From assembly GCA_026936325.1 (NCBI GenBank), contig JAPTHN010000012.1, forward strand, positions 42,976,537 through 43,040,536: a stretch of DNA of 64,000 bases. The letters run 5' to 3'. Shown piece by piece: positions 48,905 to 63,900 of this stretch (the first letter of the stretch is position 1; each line of letters starts with the position of its first letter). The stretch is from Platynereis dumerilii (taxonomy: Eukaryota > Annelida > Polychaeta > Phyllodocida > Nereididae). The position numbers and the translations under genes were made by a program. A model generated the notes under the pieces. That model was not told the origin of the DNA. It saw nothing but the letters and a program-made list of their open reading frames with translations, and searched no databases.

Positions 48905-51900
48905 AATCTATCCATCTATCATTCAAGTAACCAATCAACCAAAAAAAAAATCAATAAACCAATCTATCAGCCAACCTATCCATCTATCTATCTATTTATA
49001 TCTATCTATCTATTTATCTATCTATCAATCTATCAATCTATCAATCTACCTATCTATCTATCTATCTATCTATCCATCTCTTCGGTGTAAACCTGAGTAC
49101 ACAAGCACTTAAGAAAAATTATACAACTATTTTTTGTAACATTGCCAAAAGATTCTTTTCCTTAACTAGTAAATCATTGTTATATCATTATATTGCAAAG
49201 AAAAAAAAGTCTGGGGTTTTCCTTACTTCAAGGTTGGCTTCTTTTCAAAGACTTGCAACCGCAGACCTAAGAATGCCAGAAAACAGTGGCAAATACTGGC
49301 AATGACCTCAACTTGCCGTATAACATATGATTTTTGGTGATTTTTCAAGCTTTTAAAATGATGGATGGATGATTGTGGCTTTATGTCCAGTATTAATGCA
49401 AATCGGTAGGCTTGCTAGGACAGGAGAAGACATAACAAGGAGGCAAGGGATGACTGAAACTGCTGTCCAACATGGGTCTGAATGTCCCTGCCACAGTCAG
49501 AATTGGACATGGTACCAGTGATTTAGATTCCGAGCCCGCAGTGCTACCAGTATAGAAGTATTGAGCACGCACACTTAAACCTTCTGACTAGCAATAATGT
49601 TTGTTTTCCACTTTTTCTATCTTTCGCAAATCACATGAATGATTAATTGTCCAGCATTGGATTCTTGAAGCTCATCGAGCTCTATCGACATTACGTGATA
49701 AACAAAATGGATGGATAATCAGGGCTTTACATCCTGTATTTATGCACTTTTTAGGCTAATTAGGACTGGAGGAGGACACGACAATGAGGCAAATGATGAT
49801 GGAAACAGCCGTCCAACATAGGCCCAGGTGACCCGGCAAGAGCTGGATTCGAACCCTGGACCCAGCGATTGGCAGCCCAGCATGCTACTGCTAGACCAAC
49901 CTTCCCCCTCTTTCCTCAGGGTGAAAAATGCACTAAAAAATCGATTGCATTAATATAAGAATGGAAGGAAGTCTTATACCAAGAAGTCCTTAAATGCAGG
50001 GATGGTGGGCCTATTAACATTTATTGTGCCCCAATTATCCCACAAAAACTGAATTCTCCTTTGTCTTATTCGACTTTAATAAAATGCACCTAAACCACTG
50101 ACAAAGCAACTTTGTCACTTTTATACTGTTTACTGACAAGGCACTGAAGGGGCATAGAATTCTAGATTCCCGCCAATAATCAACCCTTCCCTAGACTTAT
50201 AAATGATAGTAAGGCATTGTTCAGACTTAAAATATTGTGCTTACAAAAGATCACATATGTCATATACTCATATTATTCGAAGAGCCCAATTCAAATATGC
50301 ACCCCTTAAAAAACTGCTGCGACAAAAGGAGATAGGTTGAAATGGGTTTGAGCAAATACTTTACGTCACGGCATTTAAGGGTTTTTTCTGCTCCTTCACC
50401 TTGGCGTAATACGTCAAGTTCACACAAATATTACATGAATGACAAATAGCCCAGAAACAGCCCTGAAGATATATTACATGCAACCAGCAACTGTCCCAAA
50501 ATTTGTTCTGCACTCTTCGCTTGACTGCCTCCATTGAACTTTAAGAAAATGATAGCCATCTTGGGATACAATTTATTGATGCATATCAGACACTAGGGGG
50601 TAGCTGTTTCCATGCCGTTGTTATTAGGGCCTCCTAGTGTTAAGTTTATGAATTTTGTGTCTCACATATATCGTCATATTTTATTTAAAGCTGTGAATTC
50701 ATATGCTTTAACAGCACAACATACAGTAAGATGCTTATTCTATGTCCTTTCCTCCCAAGGAGTCAATTTTGATTTCAATTTCAGAAGGATTTCAATAAAC
50801 TTTGTACTTACATTTTGGATGTTTCAGAGGATGAAAAACTTTGACATCTCTTGGATAGACTTGTGCAGGGTCCGATAACGTAACATTTATTCCCCGGCCG
50901 AATTTATCAATTTTTGCAACTCGTCCAGTTGCTTCAGAAATCCAGTAAATGTTGTCGTGAAGAATGTCCAAACTGACTGGTGCTTGGAGACCTGAAACAT
51001 AAATAAAGAAGTGAAATAAACTCAAATTGACTATTATTATTTATTATTAACAATTCAAACACAAGAAGAAATGGTAAAAATTTATTTCCTTTTTGATGAA
51101 TCAAAGCTTTTTCAAAATCAACAAAACAGACAATTTTTTCACTTTCCTATTCCTGATAATGGATGTTATACTTAAAATATGTTCCAAACATGATTTTTTC
51201 CTTCTGAAATAATTGATTTATGTGGAAGTGTCAACAGGAAATCAAACGTCTAAATTACTTTCACAGTCCACCAAAGGGAGCCTCAAGTAGATGTGGACTG
51301 ACAGCTGACAAGACATTGCACAATCAGAAGCATTTTGTTAATTCACTGCTTCTACAGTTATTCTCACAATCACATATAAATCCAAATACACACCTCTGGC
51401 TATGACAGTTTGCAACCCAGATCCATCATGATTGGCTGACTTGATCTTGTGTCTCTTCAAGTCACACCAGAAGACACGACCATCCATGAAGTGGTCGACA
51501 GCCACACCTGAAAGAGCAGATGTATTGATGAGGATTTCTAGATCTAAGCAGTGGTGATGTTCTACCAGTTTCTCTTGTCTAGCATGCAAATGGGGAACAT
51601 TTGGAGTGGTGTGGGATGACTTGCTGTGATATATCTCTTAATGATTCACCCCATATTCTCGTTGCATCATTAATTAAAAAGCGATCAGCAATGTCTGACA
51701 TCGAACAGGTATTTATAGCCTACGTATGGAATTTTATATTTTGAAATTATATGTCCCAAAGCAGTCTAATGTTGGTACCGTGTATTTTTTTGGGTTCGCG
51801 CACTGAATAATCATCTTAACTAGACATATTGTAATTTGTTTGATGAGGGTGTTAGCGAGTCTGCAAAGAAGGCAGTTGCAATTATCCAATAGAGATGGAT

Positions 51901-54900
51901 GGACGGATGATTTGGGCACTTTACGTCTTGTATATATATGCACTTGGTAGGCTAATTAGGACAGGAGGAGGACATGGCAATGAGGTGAAGGATGATTAAA
52001 CAGCCATCCAACATACAATAATCCAACATTGGTGAAATGAATGCATGCAGGAGAGTTGTTTTAGCACCTCTAGTGAGGTACTCACAAATTTGTCAGATGT
52101 TATAGAGGTGACAGTAAGATGTCTGACTAATTTAACTGACATCTATTTCCAGGAAATCCTACTTACTAGATGGAGATGATCCGAATTCTGAGTGGAAACC
52201 TCTGACGTTACTCCCATCCATGTTAGCCATGTCGAGCTTTCCGTTGAATGTGTCGGTCCAGTACATCAATCTGGAAAAGCAAGATATACTTTAAAATGTT
52301 GTGATTGAAATGATCTAGTTTTATCATCTATCTCTCCCATCAAGCAAACTCAGAAACCACGCAATCCTCAAAAGAAAAAGCATTTAACTCGAGACTTATG
52401 CACCTATCGATATAAAACAATGTCTGCTAAGGCATTTTATTAGCTCATTACAGTGATTTGATAATTGAAAGTGACTTCCGAGCTACTGTATTAAATGTTA
52501 AATCTAGGTTTCTCTAACTTAGTCTAAGTGTTCTACAAATGTCAAATTCTTCAAAAAACATATTGGCTTACCCTCTTTTTGGATTGAGTGCTATTGAAGT
52601 GGGTCGTCTAACGGGACTGTCAATCAGGGTTTTACGGTATCGCCCATCCTCCTTCATCACATAAATTGAGCCCTTGTTTCTGTCAGTAAGGTAGATGTTT
52701 CTGTAAAACAAATTTACGAAATTTTTCAGTACCAAAGATATAATTGTAGAATTTAAAAAAATATATAATATCTAACAAGAGCCTAGGGAGTCTTTTAAAA
52801 AATAAAATAAAACCATACCTGGTAACCCAATCAAAAGCGATGCCATCTGGAAACTGCAGGTTTTCTCTCGAGTCTAAGATGATGTCTGGGGCTGATGTAA
52901 AATTGGGGTAATTCCGACTAGGCATCTCAGCTCTGGGAGAAAAAGATAAGACATATTTATTTCATTTCATAAACTGGTTCTAAATTTCTTTATTTAGCGT
53001 AGTACACATTCCGGAATACCAACTTAATCAATCTACACATTTAATATGTACTACATTAGTTTATGTAAAGTATAGCAGTACAAGTCGATGACTTTTTTGA
53101 CTGTCAAAGTCAGTTTTCTTGCATTTTTGATATGAATGTTGTCAGGTATCAGCACTTGATATCTTGACATTGCCCGATACTGGATATCTGATTAACCTTC
53201 ATACACAGTATCTGTCTGGACATCGGATACCAACCCTATCGGTGCATCATGCTTGAGCAATCAATCCTCAGAAGCAGCAAGCATTACTCTTACCCATGGG
53301 ATATAATTTTCAACCAAAAACACACAAGAAAGGCACAAACCTGTAGACACTGCGAGAAGTAGGCACGGTCCAGTACAACCTTCCTTTTTCCGTATCCACA
53401 GTGATCTTGGATACTTTTCCTTCCGATTCCACTGTGTCTGTCTTCACCCTGTTGGCCATATCCACTTGGCGGACAGTCCCCTCCCATGATAATAGGATAA
53501 CGCCTTTTGAGGCTGAAATAAAGAAGAAGAATCTAGATTAAAAAAAATTGACCTAGTATATTATATTCATATCAGATTAAAAAAATTATGCAGCAAGAAT
53601 TATTGCAAGTATTTTTGACTAGGGCAAGTTGACCTAACTTCAGCCTCTCACCCAACTTCAGCCCCCCTACAGAAAACTCCTTTTAATTGAATTTCCATTC
53701 GGCCAAGGTGTCAGTTTTTTGGTTTAAAGTTATTGTCAATGTGTTTAGAATAAATTATCAAAAAGTTATGACCATCATAACATATGAATCAGGTATTTTA
53801 CATGTTTTTTTGGTGGACCGCATTTTGCTTGTTTTACAATGCGAATACAACGCAAAACGAAAAAAAGTTTGATAAAACGTTCAATCTGTCAGTTGGCTGT
53901 AGCCAATTCACCCAAGCAGGAGCAACCAAAACAAATTTCATCACAAGGGAAAATTAGTAATCTTCCATAAATTAAGTTTTTTTTTCAATATTTTCTACTT
54001 GATCATTCAATGAATTAGGTGATTTATAAGACATGTCAATCTTACCTAACTTCAGCCCCCATGGTCCTAACTTCAGCCCCCATATGACCTAACTTCAGCC
54101 CCCAGGTTTCCCAAACTCCAGCCAATAAATCTCACGTGAGAAGTTTGTTTATTCATCCCTGAATATCTATCTATCTAAAAATTTAATTTTCAAAGCATTT
54201 TTACATCTGGCATACTGGAATAGACCGGTTGCCTGAATTGTAGTTTAAAATAAATTTTTATCCTCTTTCCGCGAAAACGATGACTTCTTTCCAAGCTTTT
54301 TTGAAATACATTTTTGGGGGATTGATTTTTTTCAGACCATCATGTTTTATATACAGGTAAGTAATTAAAGCCAAATTTAAACAGTCTGCTGTTTTTATGA
54401 CAGAATAGGGTCAATTGGTTGAAGTTAGGTACGGGGCTGAAGTTAGGTACACCCTAGGCTGAAATTAGGTACTATGCGGCTGAAGTTAGGTACATGTCTC
54501 ACTTTTGTCTTTGGAGCACATTTGCACTGCCTTATAAGGCATATGGCTGTTTTTTCAAAATATGGTCATGAAGAGGAGTGGAGGCTGGGGTTAGGTCCAC
54601 AGCTACAGGTTATTCCCATGAATAGCCAGCCACTGACAAGCCATCAAAAACCAAAGTAGGCTGAAGTTTGGTCAACTTGCCCTATATCAATACTCGAAGT
54701 CTTCAGCTTGTTAATAAATTAGGATGGATGAATGTCAGAGAGAGATTCTACTACTTCCAAACCCTTCTTATTTTTAAAGCAATACATGGATTAACTCCTG
54801 ACTATTTAACTAATAATGTAATTATGGAAGTTGATATAAATAACATACAAACTAGGAAGCATCCAATGAATCTACATCTCCAAATACCTGATAATGAGTT

Positions 54901-57900
54901 TCACAAGACAATGTTATTTTACAGGGGAGCAATTAGTTGGAATAATTTACCTGCATATATAAAGGAATGTCACAATGTTAATGATTTTAAACGACTTTTA
55001 AAGTGCCATATAAAAGATAAAGTTCTTAATTTTTTATTTTAACAGATGTTCTATTAAACTAAACGATGAGTTGTTAACAGAGTTATTTTGTTGTTTAAAG
55101 CTTGTTATTGTTCATTGTATACATATTGTTTTGTCTGTTAGTAGTGTATGTTTTACCTGAGAATGTGTGTTTTTATATTATTCTTTATTGCATTATATTT
55201 TATTCTTGTAAAAGGGCCTTGCTGAAAAACAGCATTTCAATGCTGAGCAAGCAACCCTTATAAAATATATTCTAAATAAAAAAATAAAAAAATGGATTAA
55301 TTATTGATCTTTGGCTATTCGGATCCATGTATTTGAAGAATTTACCTTCAGTGGATCTAGTAAAATTTTATAGGCCTAATTTTAAGGCGACGTCACTGAC
55401 GAAGATGAAAATCATTGCCAAGTTTCTACTATTTCTTGTAAAGGTAAGTTCATCAAATAAAAGAAGAAGTTTTGTGTTCTGCATTGCAACACTAGATGGG
55501 ATGCCTAGGTAGTTGTAAATTTACATAATATTTTAAACTGAGTCTTGTTACCCAATAATTTGTTTGAAGCAGATGACTAGCTCAATTGTAATTCCAAAAT
55601 ACTAATTAGACGAACACTCACCATTTCGTGGCAGACAATGGGTGACAGTGACATTCTGTGCTGTTTTTGTAACTTGTCTGGTAAACCCTGGATGGCAAAA
55701 GCAATCGTAACTTCCTTTCTTGTTGCGACAGATCTGTGAACAGTTGGCCATTCCATATGTTTTGCATTCATCAATATCTAAAGTGAAAAATAAAAACATT
55801 TATGAGATTCAGAAACAAATCATCAAAAATGCTGTAGAAAACAAACTGATAGATACTATTGCATTTTGAGCAAGCCTTGCAAAAACATCAACACTGTTTT
55901 AAAAACTGCCAACCTTCATGACATTACATTTAGGTGGCCAACTTCTTTACCTGCTTTGTTGTACAGTACATGTAGTATATTTCCCTGTACTCATTCTAAA
56001 TTCGACCAAACGTATTTAAAAGTTCTGCATTTTTTAAAGTAAATTAATTGAAACCTTTTGTGAGAGAATCATTTTAAATTTATCTCTCCAAGCCTCAAAA
56101 ATTGCTTTGGTCCCCATTTTAAGTAATATAGAATGGGCCCAACACATTGTAAATTCAATAGCATCTATCAATATTTATACTGCCCAGAAAAACACCCAGA
56201 ATTTCCCTGGCTTATGACACTTACCTATACAGTTAGTTTTGTTCTGAGGGTCAGGTGTGTACCCAACCCTACAGTGGCAGATATGTCCGGTGTAGGGGGA
56301 GGTACCATTTCCTGAAAAAAAACTTAAAATTAGTATTCAGTCTTGTGGATGATATTTATATGAATCCCGCTCTCTGAGTCTGCGACATTTACAATTACAT
56401 CCTTGCCAGGCCTGACCAAGCTTGGGTCTCTTTCGGCTCCCTGGGGAGCATACACCAGTGTGCAGCGAATTTCACGCGTTCCTTAGTCAAGCATTCCGCA
56501 ATGAGCAGTAGTTGCAGCAGAATATATTTTGAAGCCATGTGTTTTGCAAAATTAGCGATTGATGTCAAAGTATTCCAGGCAATGATATTACTCTTTTATT
56601 TTCTCCATATCAATGATTTGGGCTCTTGCTCAGTTTTAACCTCTCTGAATGGTCATTTTACGAAAGACTTAAAAAAATTTGAATCATGATCAATTCTCCT
56701 GAAGGCATTATTATATATATCATGTATAATGTTGCTGTTGGAAAAAATTATATCCAGTGTTACAGGTTTGTTAATGTATCAAAAAAGGTATTGTACCTTG
56801 TGCTGGTTGTGATACTGTGGTACATATCTGGGAGCACCCTCCATTGTTTACACTGCATGAAGATGATGTGTTGTGTTTATCTGAAAAAAATTATATATAC
56901 ATTATAGAAGTTGAAAATTGAACAAGGCATGAAATAAATTCTAGCATCACTTGAGAGCATTTATTTTGGAAATAAAATACCAATTCAACTCATCTTTAAA
57001 ATTGTTCAAACAAGAAGTATTAAATACTGAACTGACTAGATTATAGTTTAAACGTGATTCTCTGTGAAATTCAGAAGTTATCCTTCAGACAAAGCAATAT
57101 CTTTCAAAACATTTCATTAAAACTTAATCAAATCTATCATCAAGATATCACAACCTATACTAAGCTCTTAAAATGAACTGCAAATAAAATTAATTCACTC
57201 AAATGTAATCTTAGTGAATCTTTAATGTAAATCAATTCAATTTAACGTAATTTGCAATATAAAGCACACTGACATCCTATACTTCTATAGCACATAATAA
57301 GAAAGAAATTATGATATTATTATATGACAAAAACTCACGGCATCCAATTTCATCACTCATATCACCGCATGTATCGATAAAATCACAAACATCTCTTCCT
57401 GAGATGCACTTTTGGTTGGCACACTTGAATTCAAATGGGTTGCACTGGGTTGTCTGAGCACCTGAGAAAACAAATAACAAAGAAAGCTTACTAAATTTGT
57501 TATATTACTTTAATTTATAGTTAAATTATGAAGTTTTTGTTTCTGTAGTTTTTATTATTATGCTGCAAAATGTAATGCTAGCAAGCAAAGTGATAGTAAG
57601 TTTCAAAATGTATTTTCAGTTTTCGCATATACATGGTTGATGATGGCAGTGTAGCTAACTTGTGTGGCACTCCAAAACTGTTCAATCGGAAAATCAATAA
57701 CTAACAGACTTCTTCCAACTGACAAGCATGGTTTTTTCATGGTTGGTCCTTGATATTTTCACCCGAGCCCCTATATTTCTAGAGACTCGACTAAACCAAA
57801 ACACATGATTTATAAGTCACTGTAAAAAAAATTTCTGAGCAGACAGAACATCAGAAAATGTGTCATATGGCGAACATTTGAAAAGTCTGACATAATTAAT

Positions 57901-60900
57901 CTAATCATTTCATCACTTGATAATTTTATAGTCTCGGTTACCAACAGAGCCGTGATCAAATGGAGTCTAATAGTAAGCAACTTCAGCTGCATTGCATATA
58001 TGAAGAATAAATAGGTAGACAAGTGTTATAATGCATGTTACTCACAAATAGTGAAGTTGTTCTCATCCCCAGCATCCCCACAGTGATCCACATGGTCACA
58101 CAGTTGATATTCGAAAATGCAACGCCCGTTTGGACATCTCCATCTATGTCCCTGAAAAAATCATTCATTGCAATTGTTTAAAGCAATATTAGGCCCTAGC
58201 CCTATATTTAATTCTCTAAATTGTAAATACAACTAATGTATCATATAGTTCCTTTGCACAGATTCCTGAAGAGTTGAAGAATCCAGCTAACAAACATTGT
58301 GAATGCATCAATTTATCTGTTAATATACTTTTGATCCATCATATTCATCTAAGCCCACCATACAAGTAGATAATATGGTACTTACTTCACAAGTGATCTC
58401 CTTGCAGACAGATAAATACTCGTCTTTGCCGACCTCTCCGTTTGAACTCACTCCACAATCATTTTCTCCATCACAGCGCCAACTTGGGGAAATACACACC
58501 TGGGAGTGATGGCAAATAAATCATTTATAAGACTGATTGATACGTTTGGAGAACCTATTTGTAAATTACCTCATGTTGGTATTATTAAAATCATAAATCA
58601 ATCATTTATCCTTTATCATACCCCATTTCCGCAATCAAATTCACTCGGCGGGCAATATTGCCCTCCGGGGTATCGAGTAGGGCAATCCTCCTCATCGGAC
58701 GCATCAAGACAATCTCTATCTGCATCACATCTGTACGTCTGTGAAATGCAATGGCCGCTCTTGCATTGAAAGTAGTCCCCGCCAGCTGGACATGAATGGT
58801 TGTCTGCAGGGGTAACAAGACGAAAATATTATAAACTACATAATGGTTATTTTGGGAATTTTCAATAATTAAATGATAGTGCCATGAACATATAACAACA
58901 CAAGTCATTTTATTTGAGAATTCAAAGGAAATCTCCATGGAATCTTGGGGTCCGGATGAGGTTTTTGTGTTCCTCTGTCTCTTGGTCATTTTACTCTTGA
59001 ATTACCCATCCAGAGCCTTATATAATTAGTGATCTCTCTCTCAAAAAAAAAAATCTGAATATATCTTTGGTTGCGCAAGTTGTTTGGATGATATGAAACA
59101 CTTTAGTGTGTTAATATTTATTTATATATTAGCAAATGAATGCATATTGCACTACCCAACAATATTTTTCAAAGAGTTGCACAGAAGTTCATGCACAAAT
59201 CTGGATTTTAAAAATTTGCGCAAAAACATTTCTTGCTCCCCAAAATATCTGCTCACTGCACACCTATAAGTAAAGCAACCTTGAGATACAAATATAAATA
59301 TATTATTTTAAAATATTCTTTATTAGGCCTACTTACGACATAACTCGTCCTTTTCATCACTCATGTCCCCACAGTCATTGTCATGGTCACACTTGTAGGT
59401 GGCTCTGATGCATTTCTTGTTTTGACATGTGAACTCCACCGAGGAACAACTCCTGGCTTCAACATCTGTGATAATATTCAATGAAGCATTTCATATGTAA
59501 TCTGCTAAAACAGGGAGAGAGCAGTAATCAATTGAGAAGAAATAAATAAAAAATGTTTGCAACTTACGACAAAAAGTTTCTTTCTCATCAGAGGCATCAT
59601 CACAATCAGCTTCGCCATCACATTTCCATCGAAGAGGGATGCATCTGAAGATTAGAAGCATTTACTCTAATCATAATAACTGTCATTGTTGGACTTCTTC
59701 AGAGAAGATCAAAAGATGAGATATAATACTCCGGAATATAGGTAGATGTGGGGGGACAGGGAATTCAAAAGTGAAAAGGTTATGGAGGGTTGGGTCAAAG
59801 ACAGGGACGGACACAGCATGGGTTGGAATTTCCTATGGCTGTCTGGGAATTTAAAAGTAAAATATGTGTGCCATCAAAGCCATTCAGGACATCAGGCAGA
59901 ATCGTGTTGAATTTATGAACTTTGTTTGCATTGAGTAACTTTGATAGTATTTTTACCTTTGTGTATAACTTCAAATATTTTCGTTTTTTACATGTAAATT
60001 AAAATTTCACTTACATGCATGTACACCTTTTTTAAAAGTGTGTGAAATAAAGATATATATATATAAAGGGGACAGGACACACCACCCCATTTGGGCCCTC
60101 AGATATATTACTTTACTGGGAATGATTCTGGATCAAAGCCAGAGTAGGCAGTATCTTTATCTTTCTTTTTTCTATGACTGCTGTTACAATTACTTTTCAT
60201 GATCACTTTTCTAATGACTTATTCAGACATCCTAAACATCACATTCAAAAATTAGTTCAACACTACATTTTGACACATGGACAACCAAACAATTTTGCTG
60301 GGAAATCTAAACAAACGAGCACACCTGCAAAACAAAAATACAACACAAATTAATATACACTCACTGTCCATTTTCACAAGGGAAATCCCCTTCCAAGTCG
60401 CATTTTGGGCATTTGTCGGTGTCCTCATCTGAGTTGTCCCTGCAGTCATCTGATCCATCACATTTTAAAATATTCGGAATGCAGCGGTAATTGGTCCTGC
60501 ATCTACTCCAACCTGCTTTGCATGGGAGGGTGGCTGTAATGAGAAAATAGAAAATAATTACACAGACTATCAGAATTGATTGATAACTACTACTAGCTGA
60601 CCCAAATCAGTACAGAAAAAATATAATCAGAAAGCGACTTAATTACGTACAGATAAGTAATGGCAATCAGGGGGTGTGCTTCTGTATCATTAATATAATA
60701 CTTAAATTCTAAACTTATGACAATAATAAAAAAATAATTCCAAACTGATTAAAAATTAATAGTTTCTTGTGACCGTATCTGGTTCATGCAGAAGCCGCGG
60801 TGAAGAGACTAGAGTGGTTATGATATAGACATCATTATACTCACCGCAAATGTTGCGAGGTTCGTCACTGGAATCCCCGCAGTCATCATCATAGTCACAG

Positions 60901-63900
60901 TAGTAGTGTTTTGGGATACACTTTCCATTACCACAAGTGAACTCCAGTTCCGTGCAGTTTCCTAATAAAAACATTTTAAGTTAAATAAATCAAAACACAC
61001 GTTGTCATACGTGGGATTGGGATATCGGGGACAGAGAATTCAGAAGTAAAATGGCAAAGGAAAAGGGGAACACAAAACCCTATCCAAGACTGAGGGACTG
61101 GGAACTCAAAAATCCAAAGAGTAAAAGGATAAGGGGACACAATGCCCTATCCAGTGCCTGCGAAAGCTTAAAGACTTTTGGTCAGACATTTGTCTGACAG
61201 AAAGAGAGTGCTTCCAGGAACACAAGCCAGTATCAAGCACAAATCTACTTTTTCAAAGTTTTTGTCAGACAATGCAATGAATTCAATCTATAATTTCTCA
61301 AATGGTTATTTTAAAGGGCATTCTAATGAAATATTACTAATTTTTTTAGCTTCAGCATTGTTCAATGACATCACAACTATGTTTCTTGAGATCTTACAAT
61401 ACAAATCACTTCCACATAGGATTAGTGCTTGATTGGTCTATTTTCTGTGTGAATTTTATGCAGGTAAATTTGTCAGACCCGAACCTGAAGCAAAAATTGC
61501 CAGTAATGTCTGATCATTTTCGCGCGCACTTGTCCCAGCCTTGGTAATATTTCCTATGACTTACTTTGCGAGCAGTGAGCTTCATCTTCCCCATCATTAC
61601 AGTCCGACTCTTTGTCACAGACCCACGATTCATGGATACATCTGAAAATTACAATAATTACTAAGTTACATTACTTTTGAAACATCATATGTGACCTGCT
61701 CAACCAAAATAATTAGGCAATCTACAGTTCCCATAAATTAGCAAAATGGTTCAAAAGGTCACATTTTGAGTTTTTCAGCTGTTTATACCAAGTTTTTGCA
61801 AAAGTCATTGCTTTAAATATTTATTACCATTTTTCCTAAAAATGTATTTAATCAATTTAAATGGGGTGTCAATCTTGACTTTCTATGGCCTTTCTTAGAA
61901 ATGGTAAGAAATTTAGATGCCATTTTCTAGAATTATGATGTTTTGCATCATAAATGTTTAAGGTGCTATATCTTTGGATAGAAACAAGATATCAAAATAT
62001 ATGAAACATAATTTAAAAGCCAAAGTCATTGCACTTTGGCTGAACTTACTTTCCAGTATTGCAGCGAAACTCATTTGGCAGACAGACTCTGTCTTTGCAA
62101 TACGCTTCTGATTCATCGCTAGCACAATCGGGGTAGCCATCGCACAGGTCTACAGGGTAGACACATTTGCTGTCTGTACATTGGTGGAGGCCTGCAGGAC
62201 ACACCCTCTTTGCTGGAAATTATATCACAAGAGATTATTTAGCTATTGTAGAAGGACATATAAGTTAGGTATGTAGACAGAGTGCATCCTTGTAAGCCAA
62301 ATTAATGTCACTCACAATAATTACTAAAGGGTATTTTCAATGAGAAAAGACAAGATAGGAGCTTCCTCCAAAGACCTCAGTTGAGACATTCTAAATTTTT
62401 GACTAGCGCTTTTACCAACTTTAGCAATTGGAGACACTCACAATGTAGATAATTTATATCTTTCTTTTCTACCAAACTACAATCAAAAACTGTTTGATTC
62501 CAAAATTCCCTAAGCAACAAATCACAGAGAAAACAGACCAAGTTTATTAGCAGACTCACTGATGCTGTCATACAGCTACAATTACAATTATTTTTAAAAG
62601 CAATGATTCAGGCAACAAGACTGTCTCCCAAAATTCATTGTATATTTGCCATCCCAACTGCAGGGAGATCAAGCAAATGTCACTGTAGAGCTAACTCTAT
62701 TTATAAACACTGTTGTTTTCCATGGTTTTCTATAATTTTACAAAACACTTACTGCAATTATGCAACTCATCGTCTCCTCCTTTGCAATCTCCTTGACCAT
62801 CACAGACCCAGGATTTAGGGACACACCTAAAATGTAAATTATGTACGTTTCCAAATAAAAAATAACCTACTTCTAAATTCTACATAAAAGAAATAGGTTA
62901 AACGACAAAACTGCTTAAATACTAATTAAGATACCATTTGGTAACCTAAGTTTCCAGACATTTGGTCTTCTTCAACTTACCTGTGATCATCCCTTCCACA
63001 TTCATATTGAGCTGTACTACAATTTGCTCGGCAAGTTTTTCCATCTGCATTAAGGACAAAATGATCAGGACATGTGCAAACTGCTTCAGTGCTGCCATCT
63101 GGTGTTTTGGCTGGACCAATCAGACACAAGTGAGAGCATCCTCCATTGTTGGTTCCACAAGGGTTTGGATCTGAAAAAGTGGGTTCATTATCAATAGGTT
63201 ATAATTATGTTCCATGTTTTTGCGAAACTGCAGTGAATAGCATTTACAAAGTTGATCTATTCAGTAGTAGCCTAGTTCCAGTGCCAAAGTGAATTTATCT
63301 GCAAGATTGTTAGTGGCACGTACATATTCTGATTTTGAAATATATATATGTGGAATTTCTTCCTATATAAACATGGTACCATAAAACGGGGTAAAGTGGG
63401 AATCTGCGGGAAAGTTGGCCAGTTATTTTAACCCACTTAATGGCAGAAATGCCAACTTCCCTCACTGTCACAGATGGCGCCGAAGAAACCTCTGTCGTTG
63501 AGAAAAGTTGAATTTCTTCCATTTAGTGGGTTAAAATATCCGGCCAACTTTCCCCGGAATGCCAACTCTACCCCGTTCTACGGTAGCTAGCAGGGAAACT
63601 GTAGAAATTTTATCACCCGTATCTGAAGTCAATCTTTTTTTATTAAAACCAAGAGTTCAGAAAATTTTTAATTTCCATTACGCCGAAAGATCTATTGTTG
63701 AAAATTATCCATGTCTATCTTTAGTACATTATTTTGGCTATATCTCATTACTTCATTGAACATCAGCTAAATAAAAATAAATACTTCATTTGTACTCTAC
63801 AAAATCTCATTTTTTTAAGATTTACTTACACTTCGGCTGTAGAGCAGGATGATAAATGTGGATGTCATATGGCTGATTTAACGTTTCTCGGATTTCTGTC

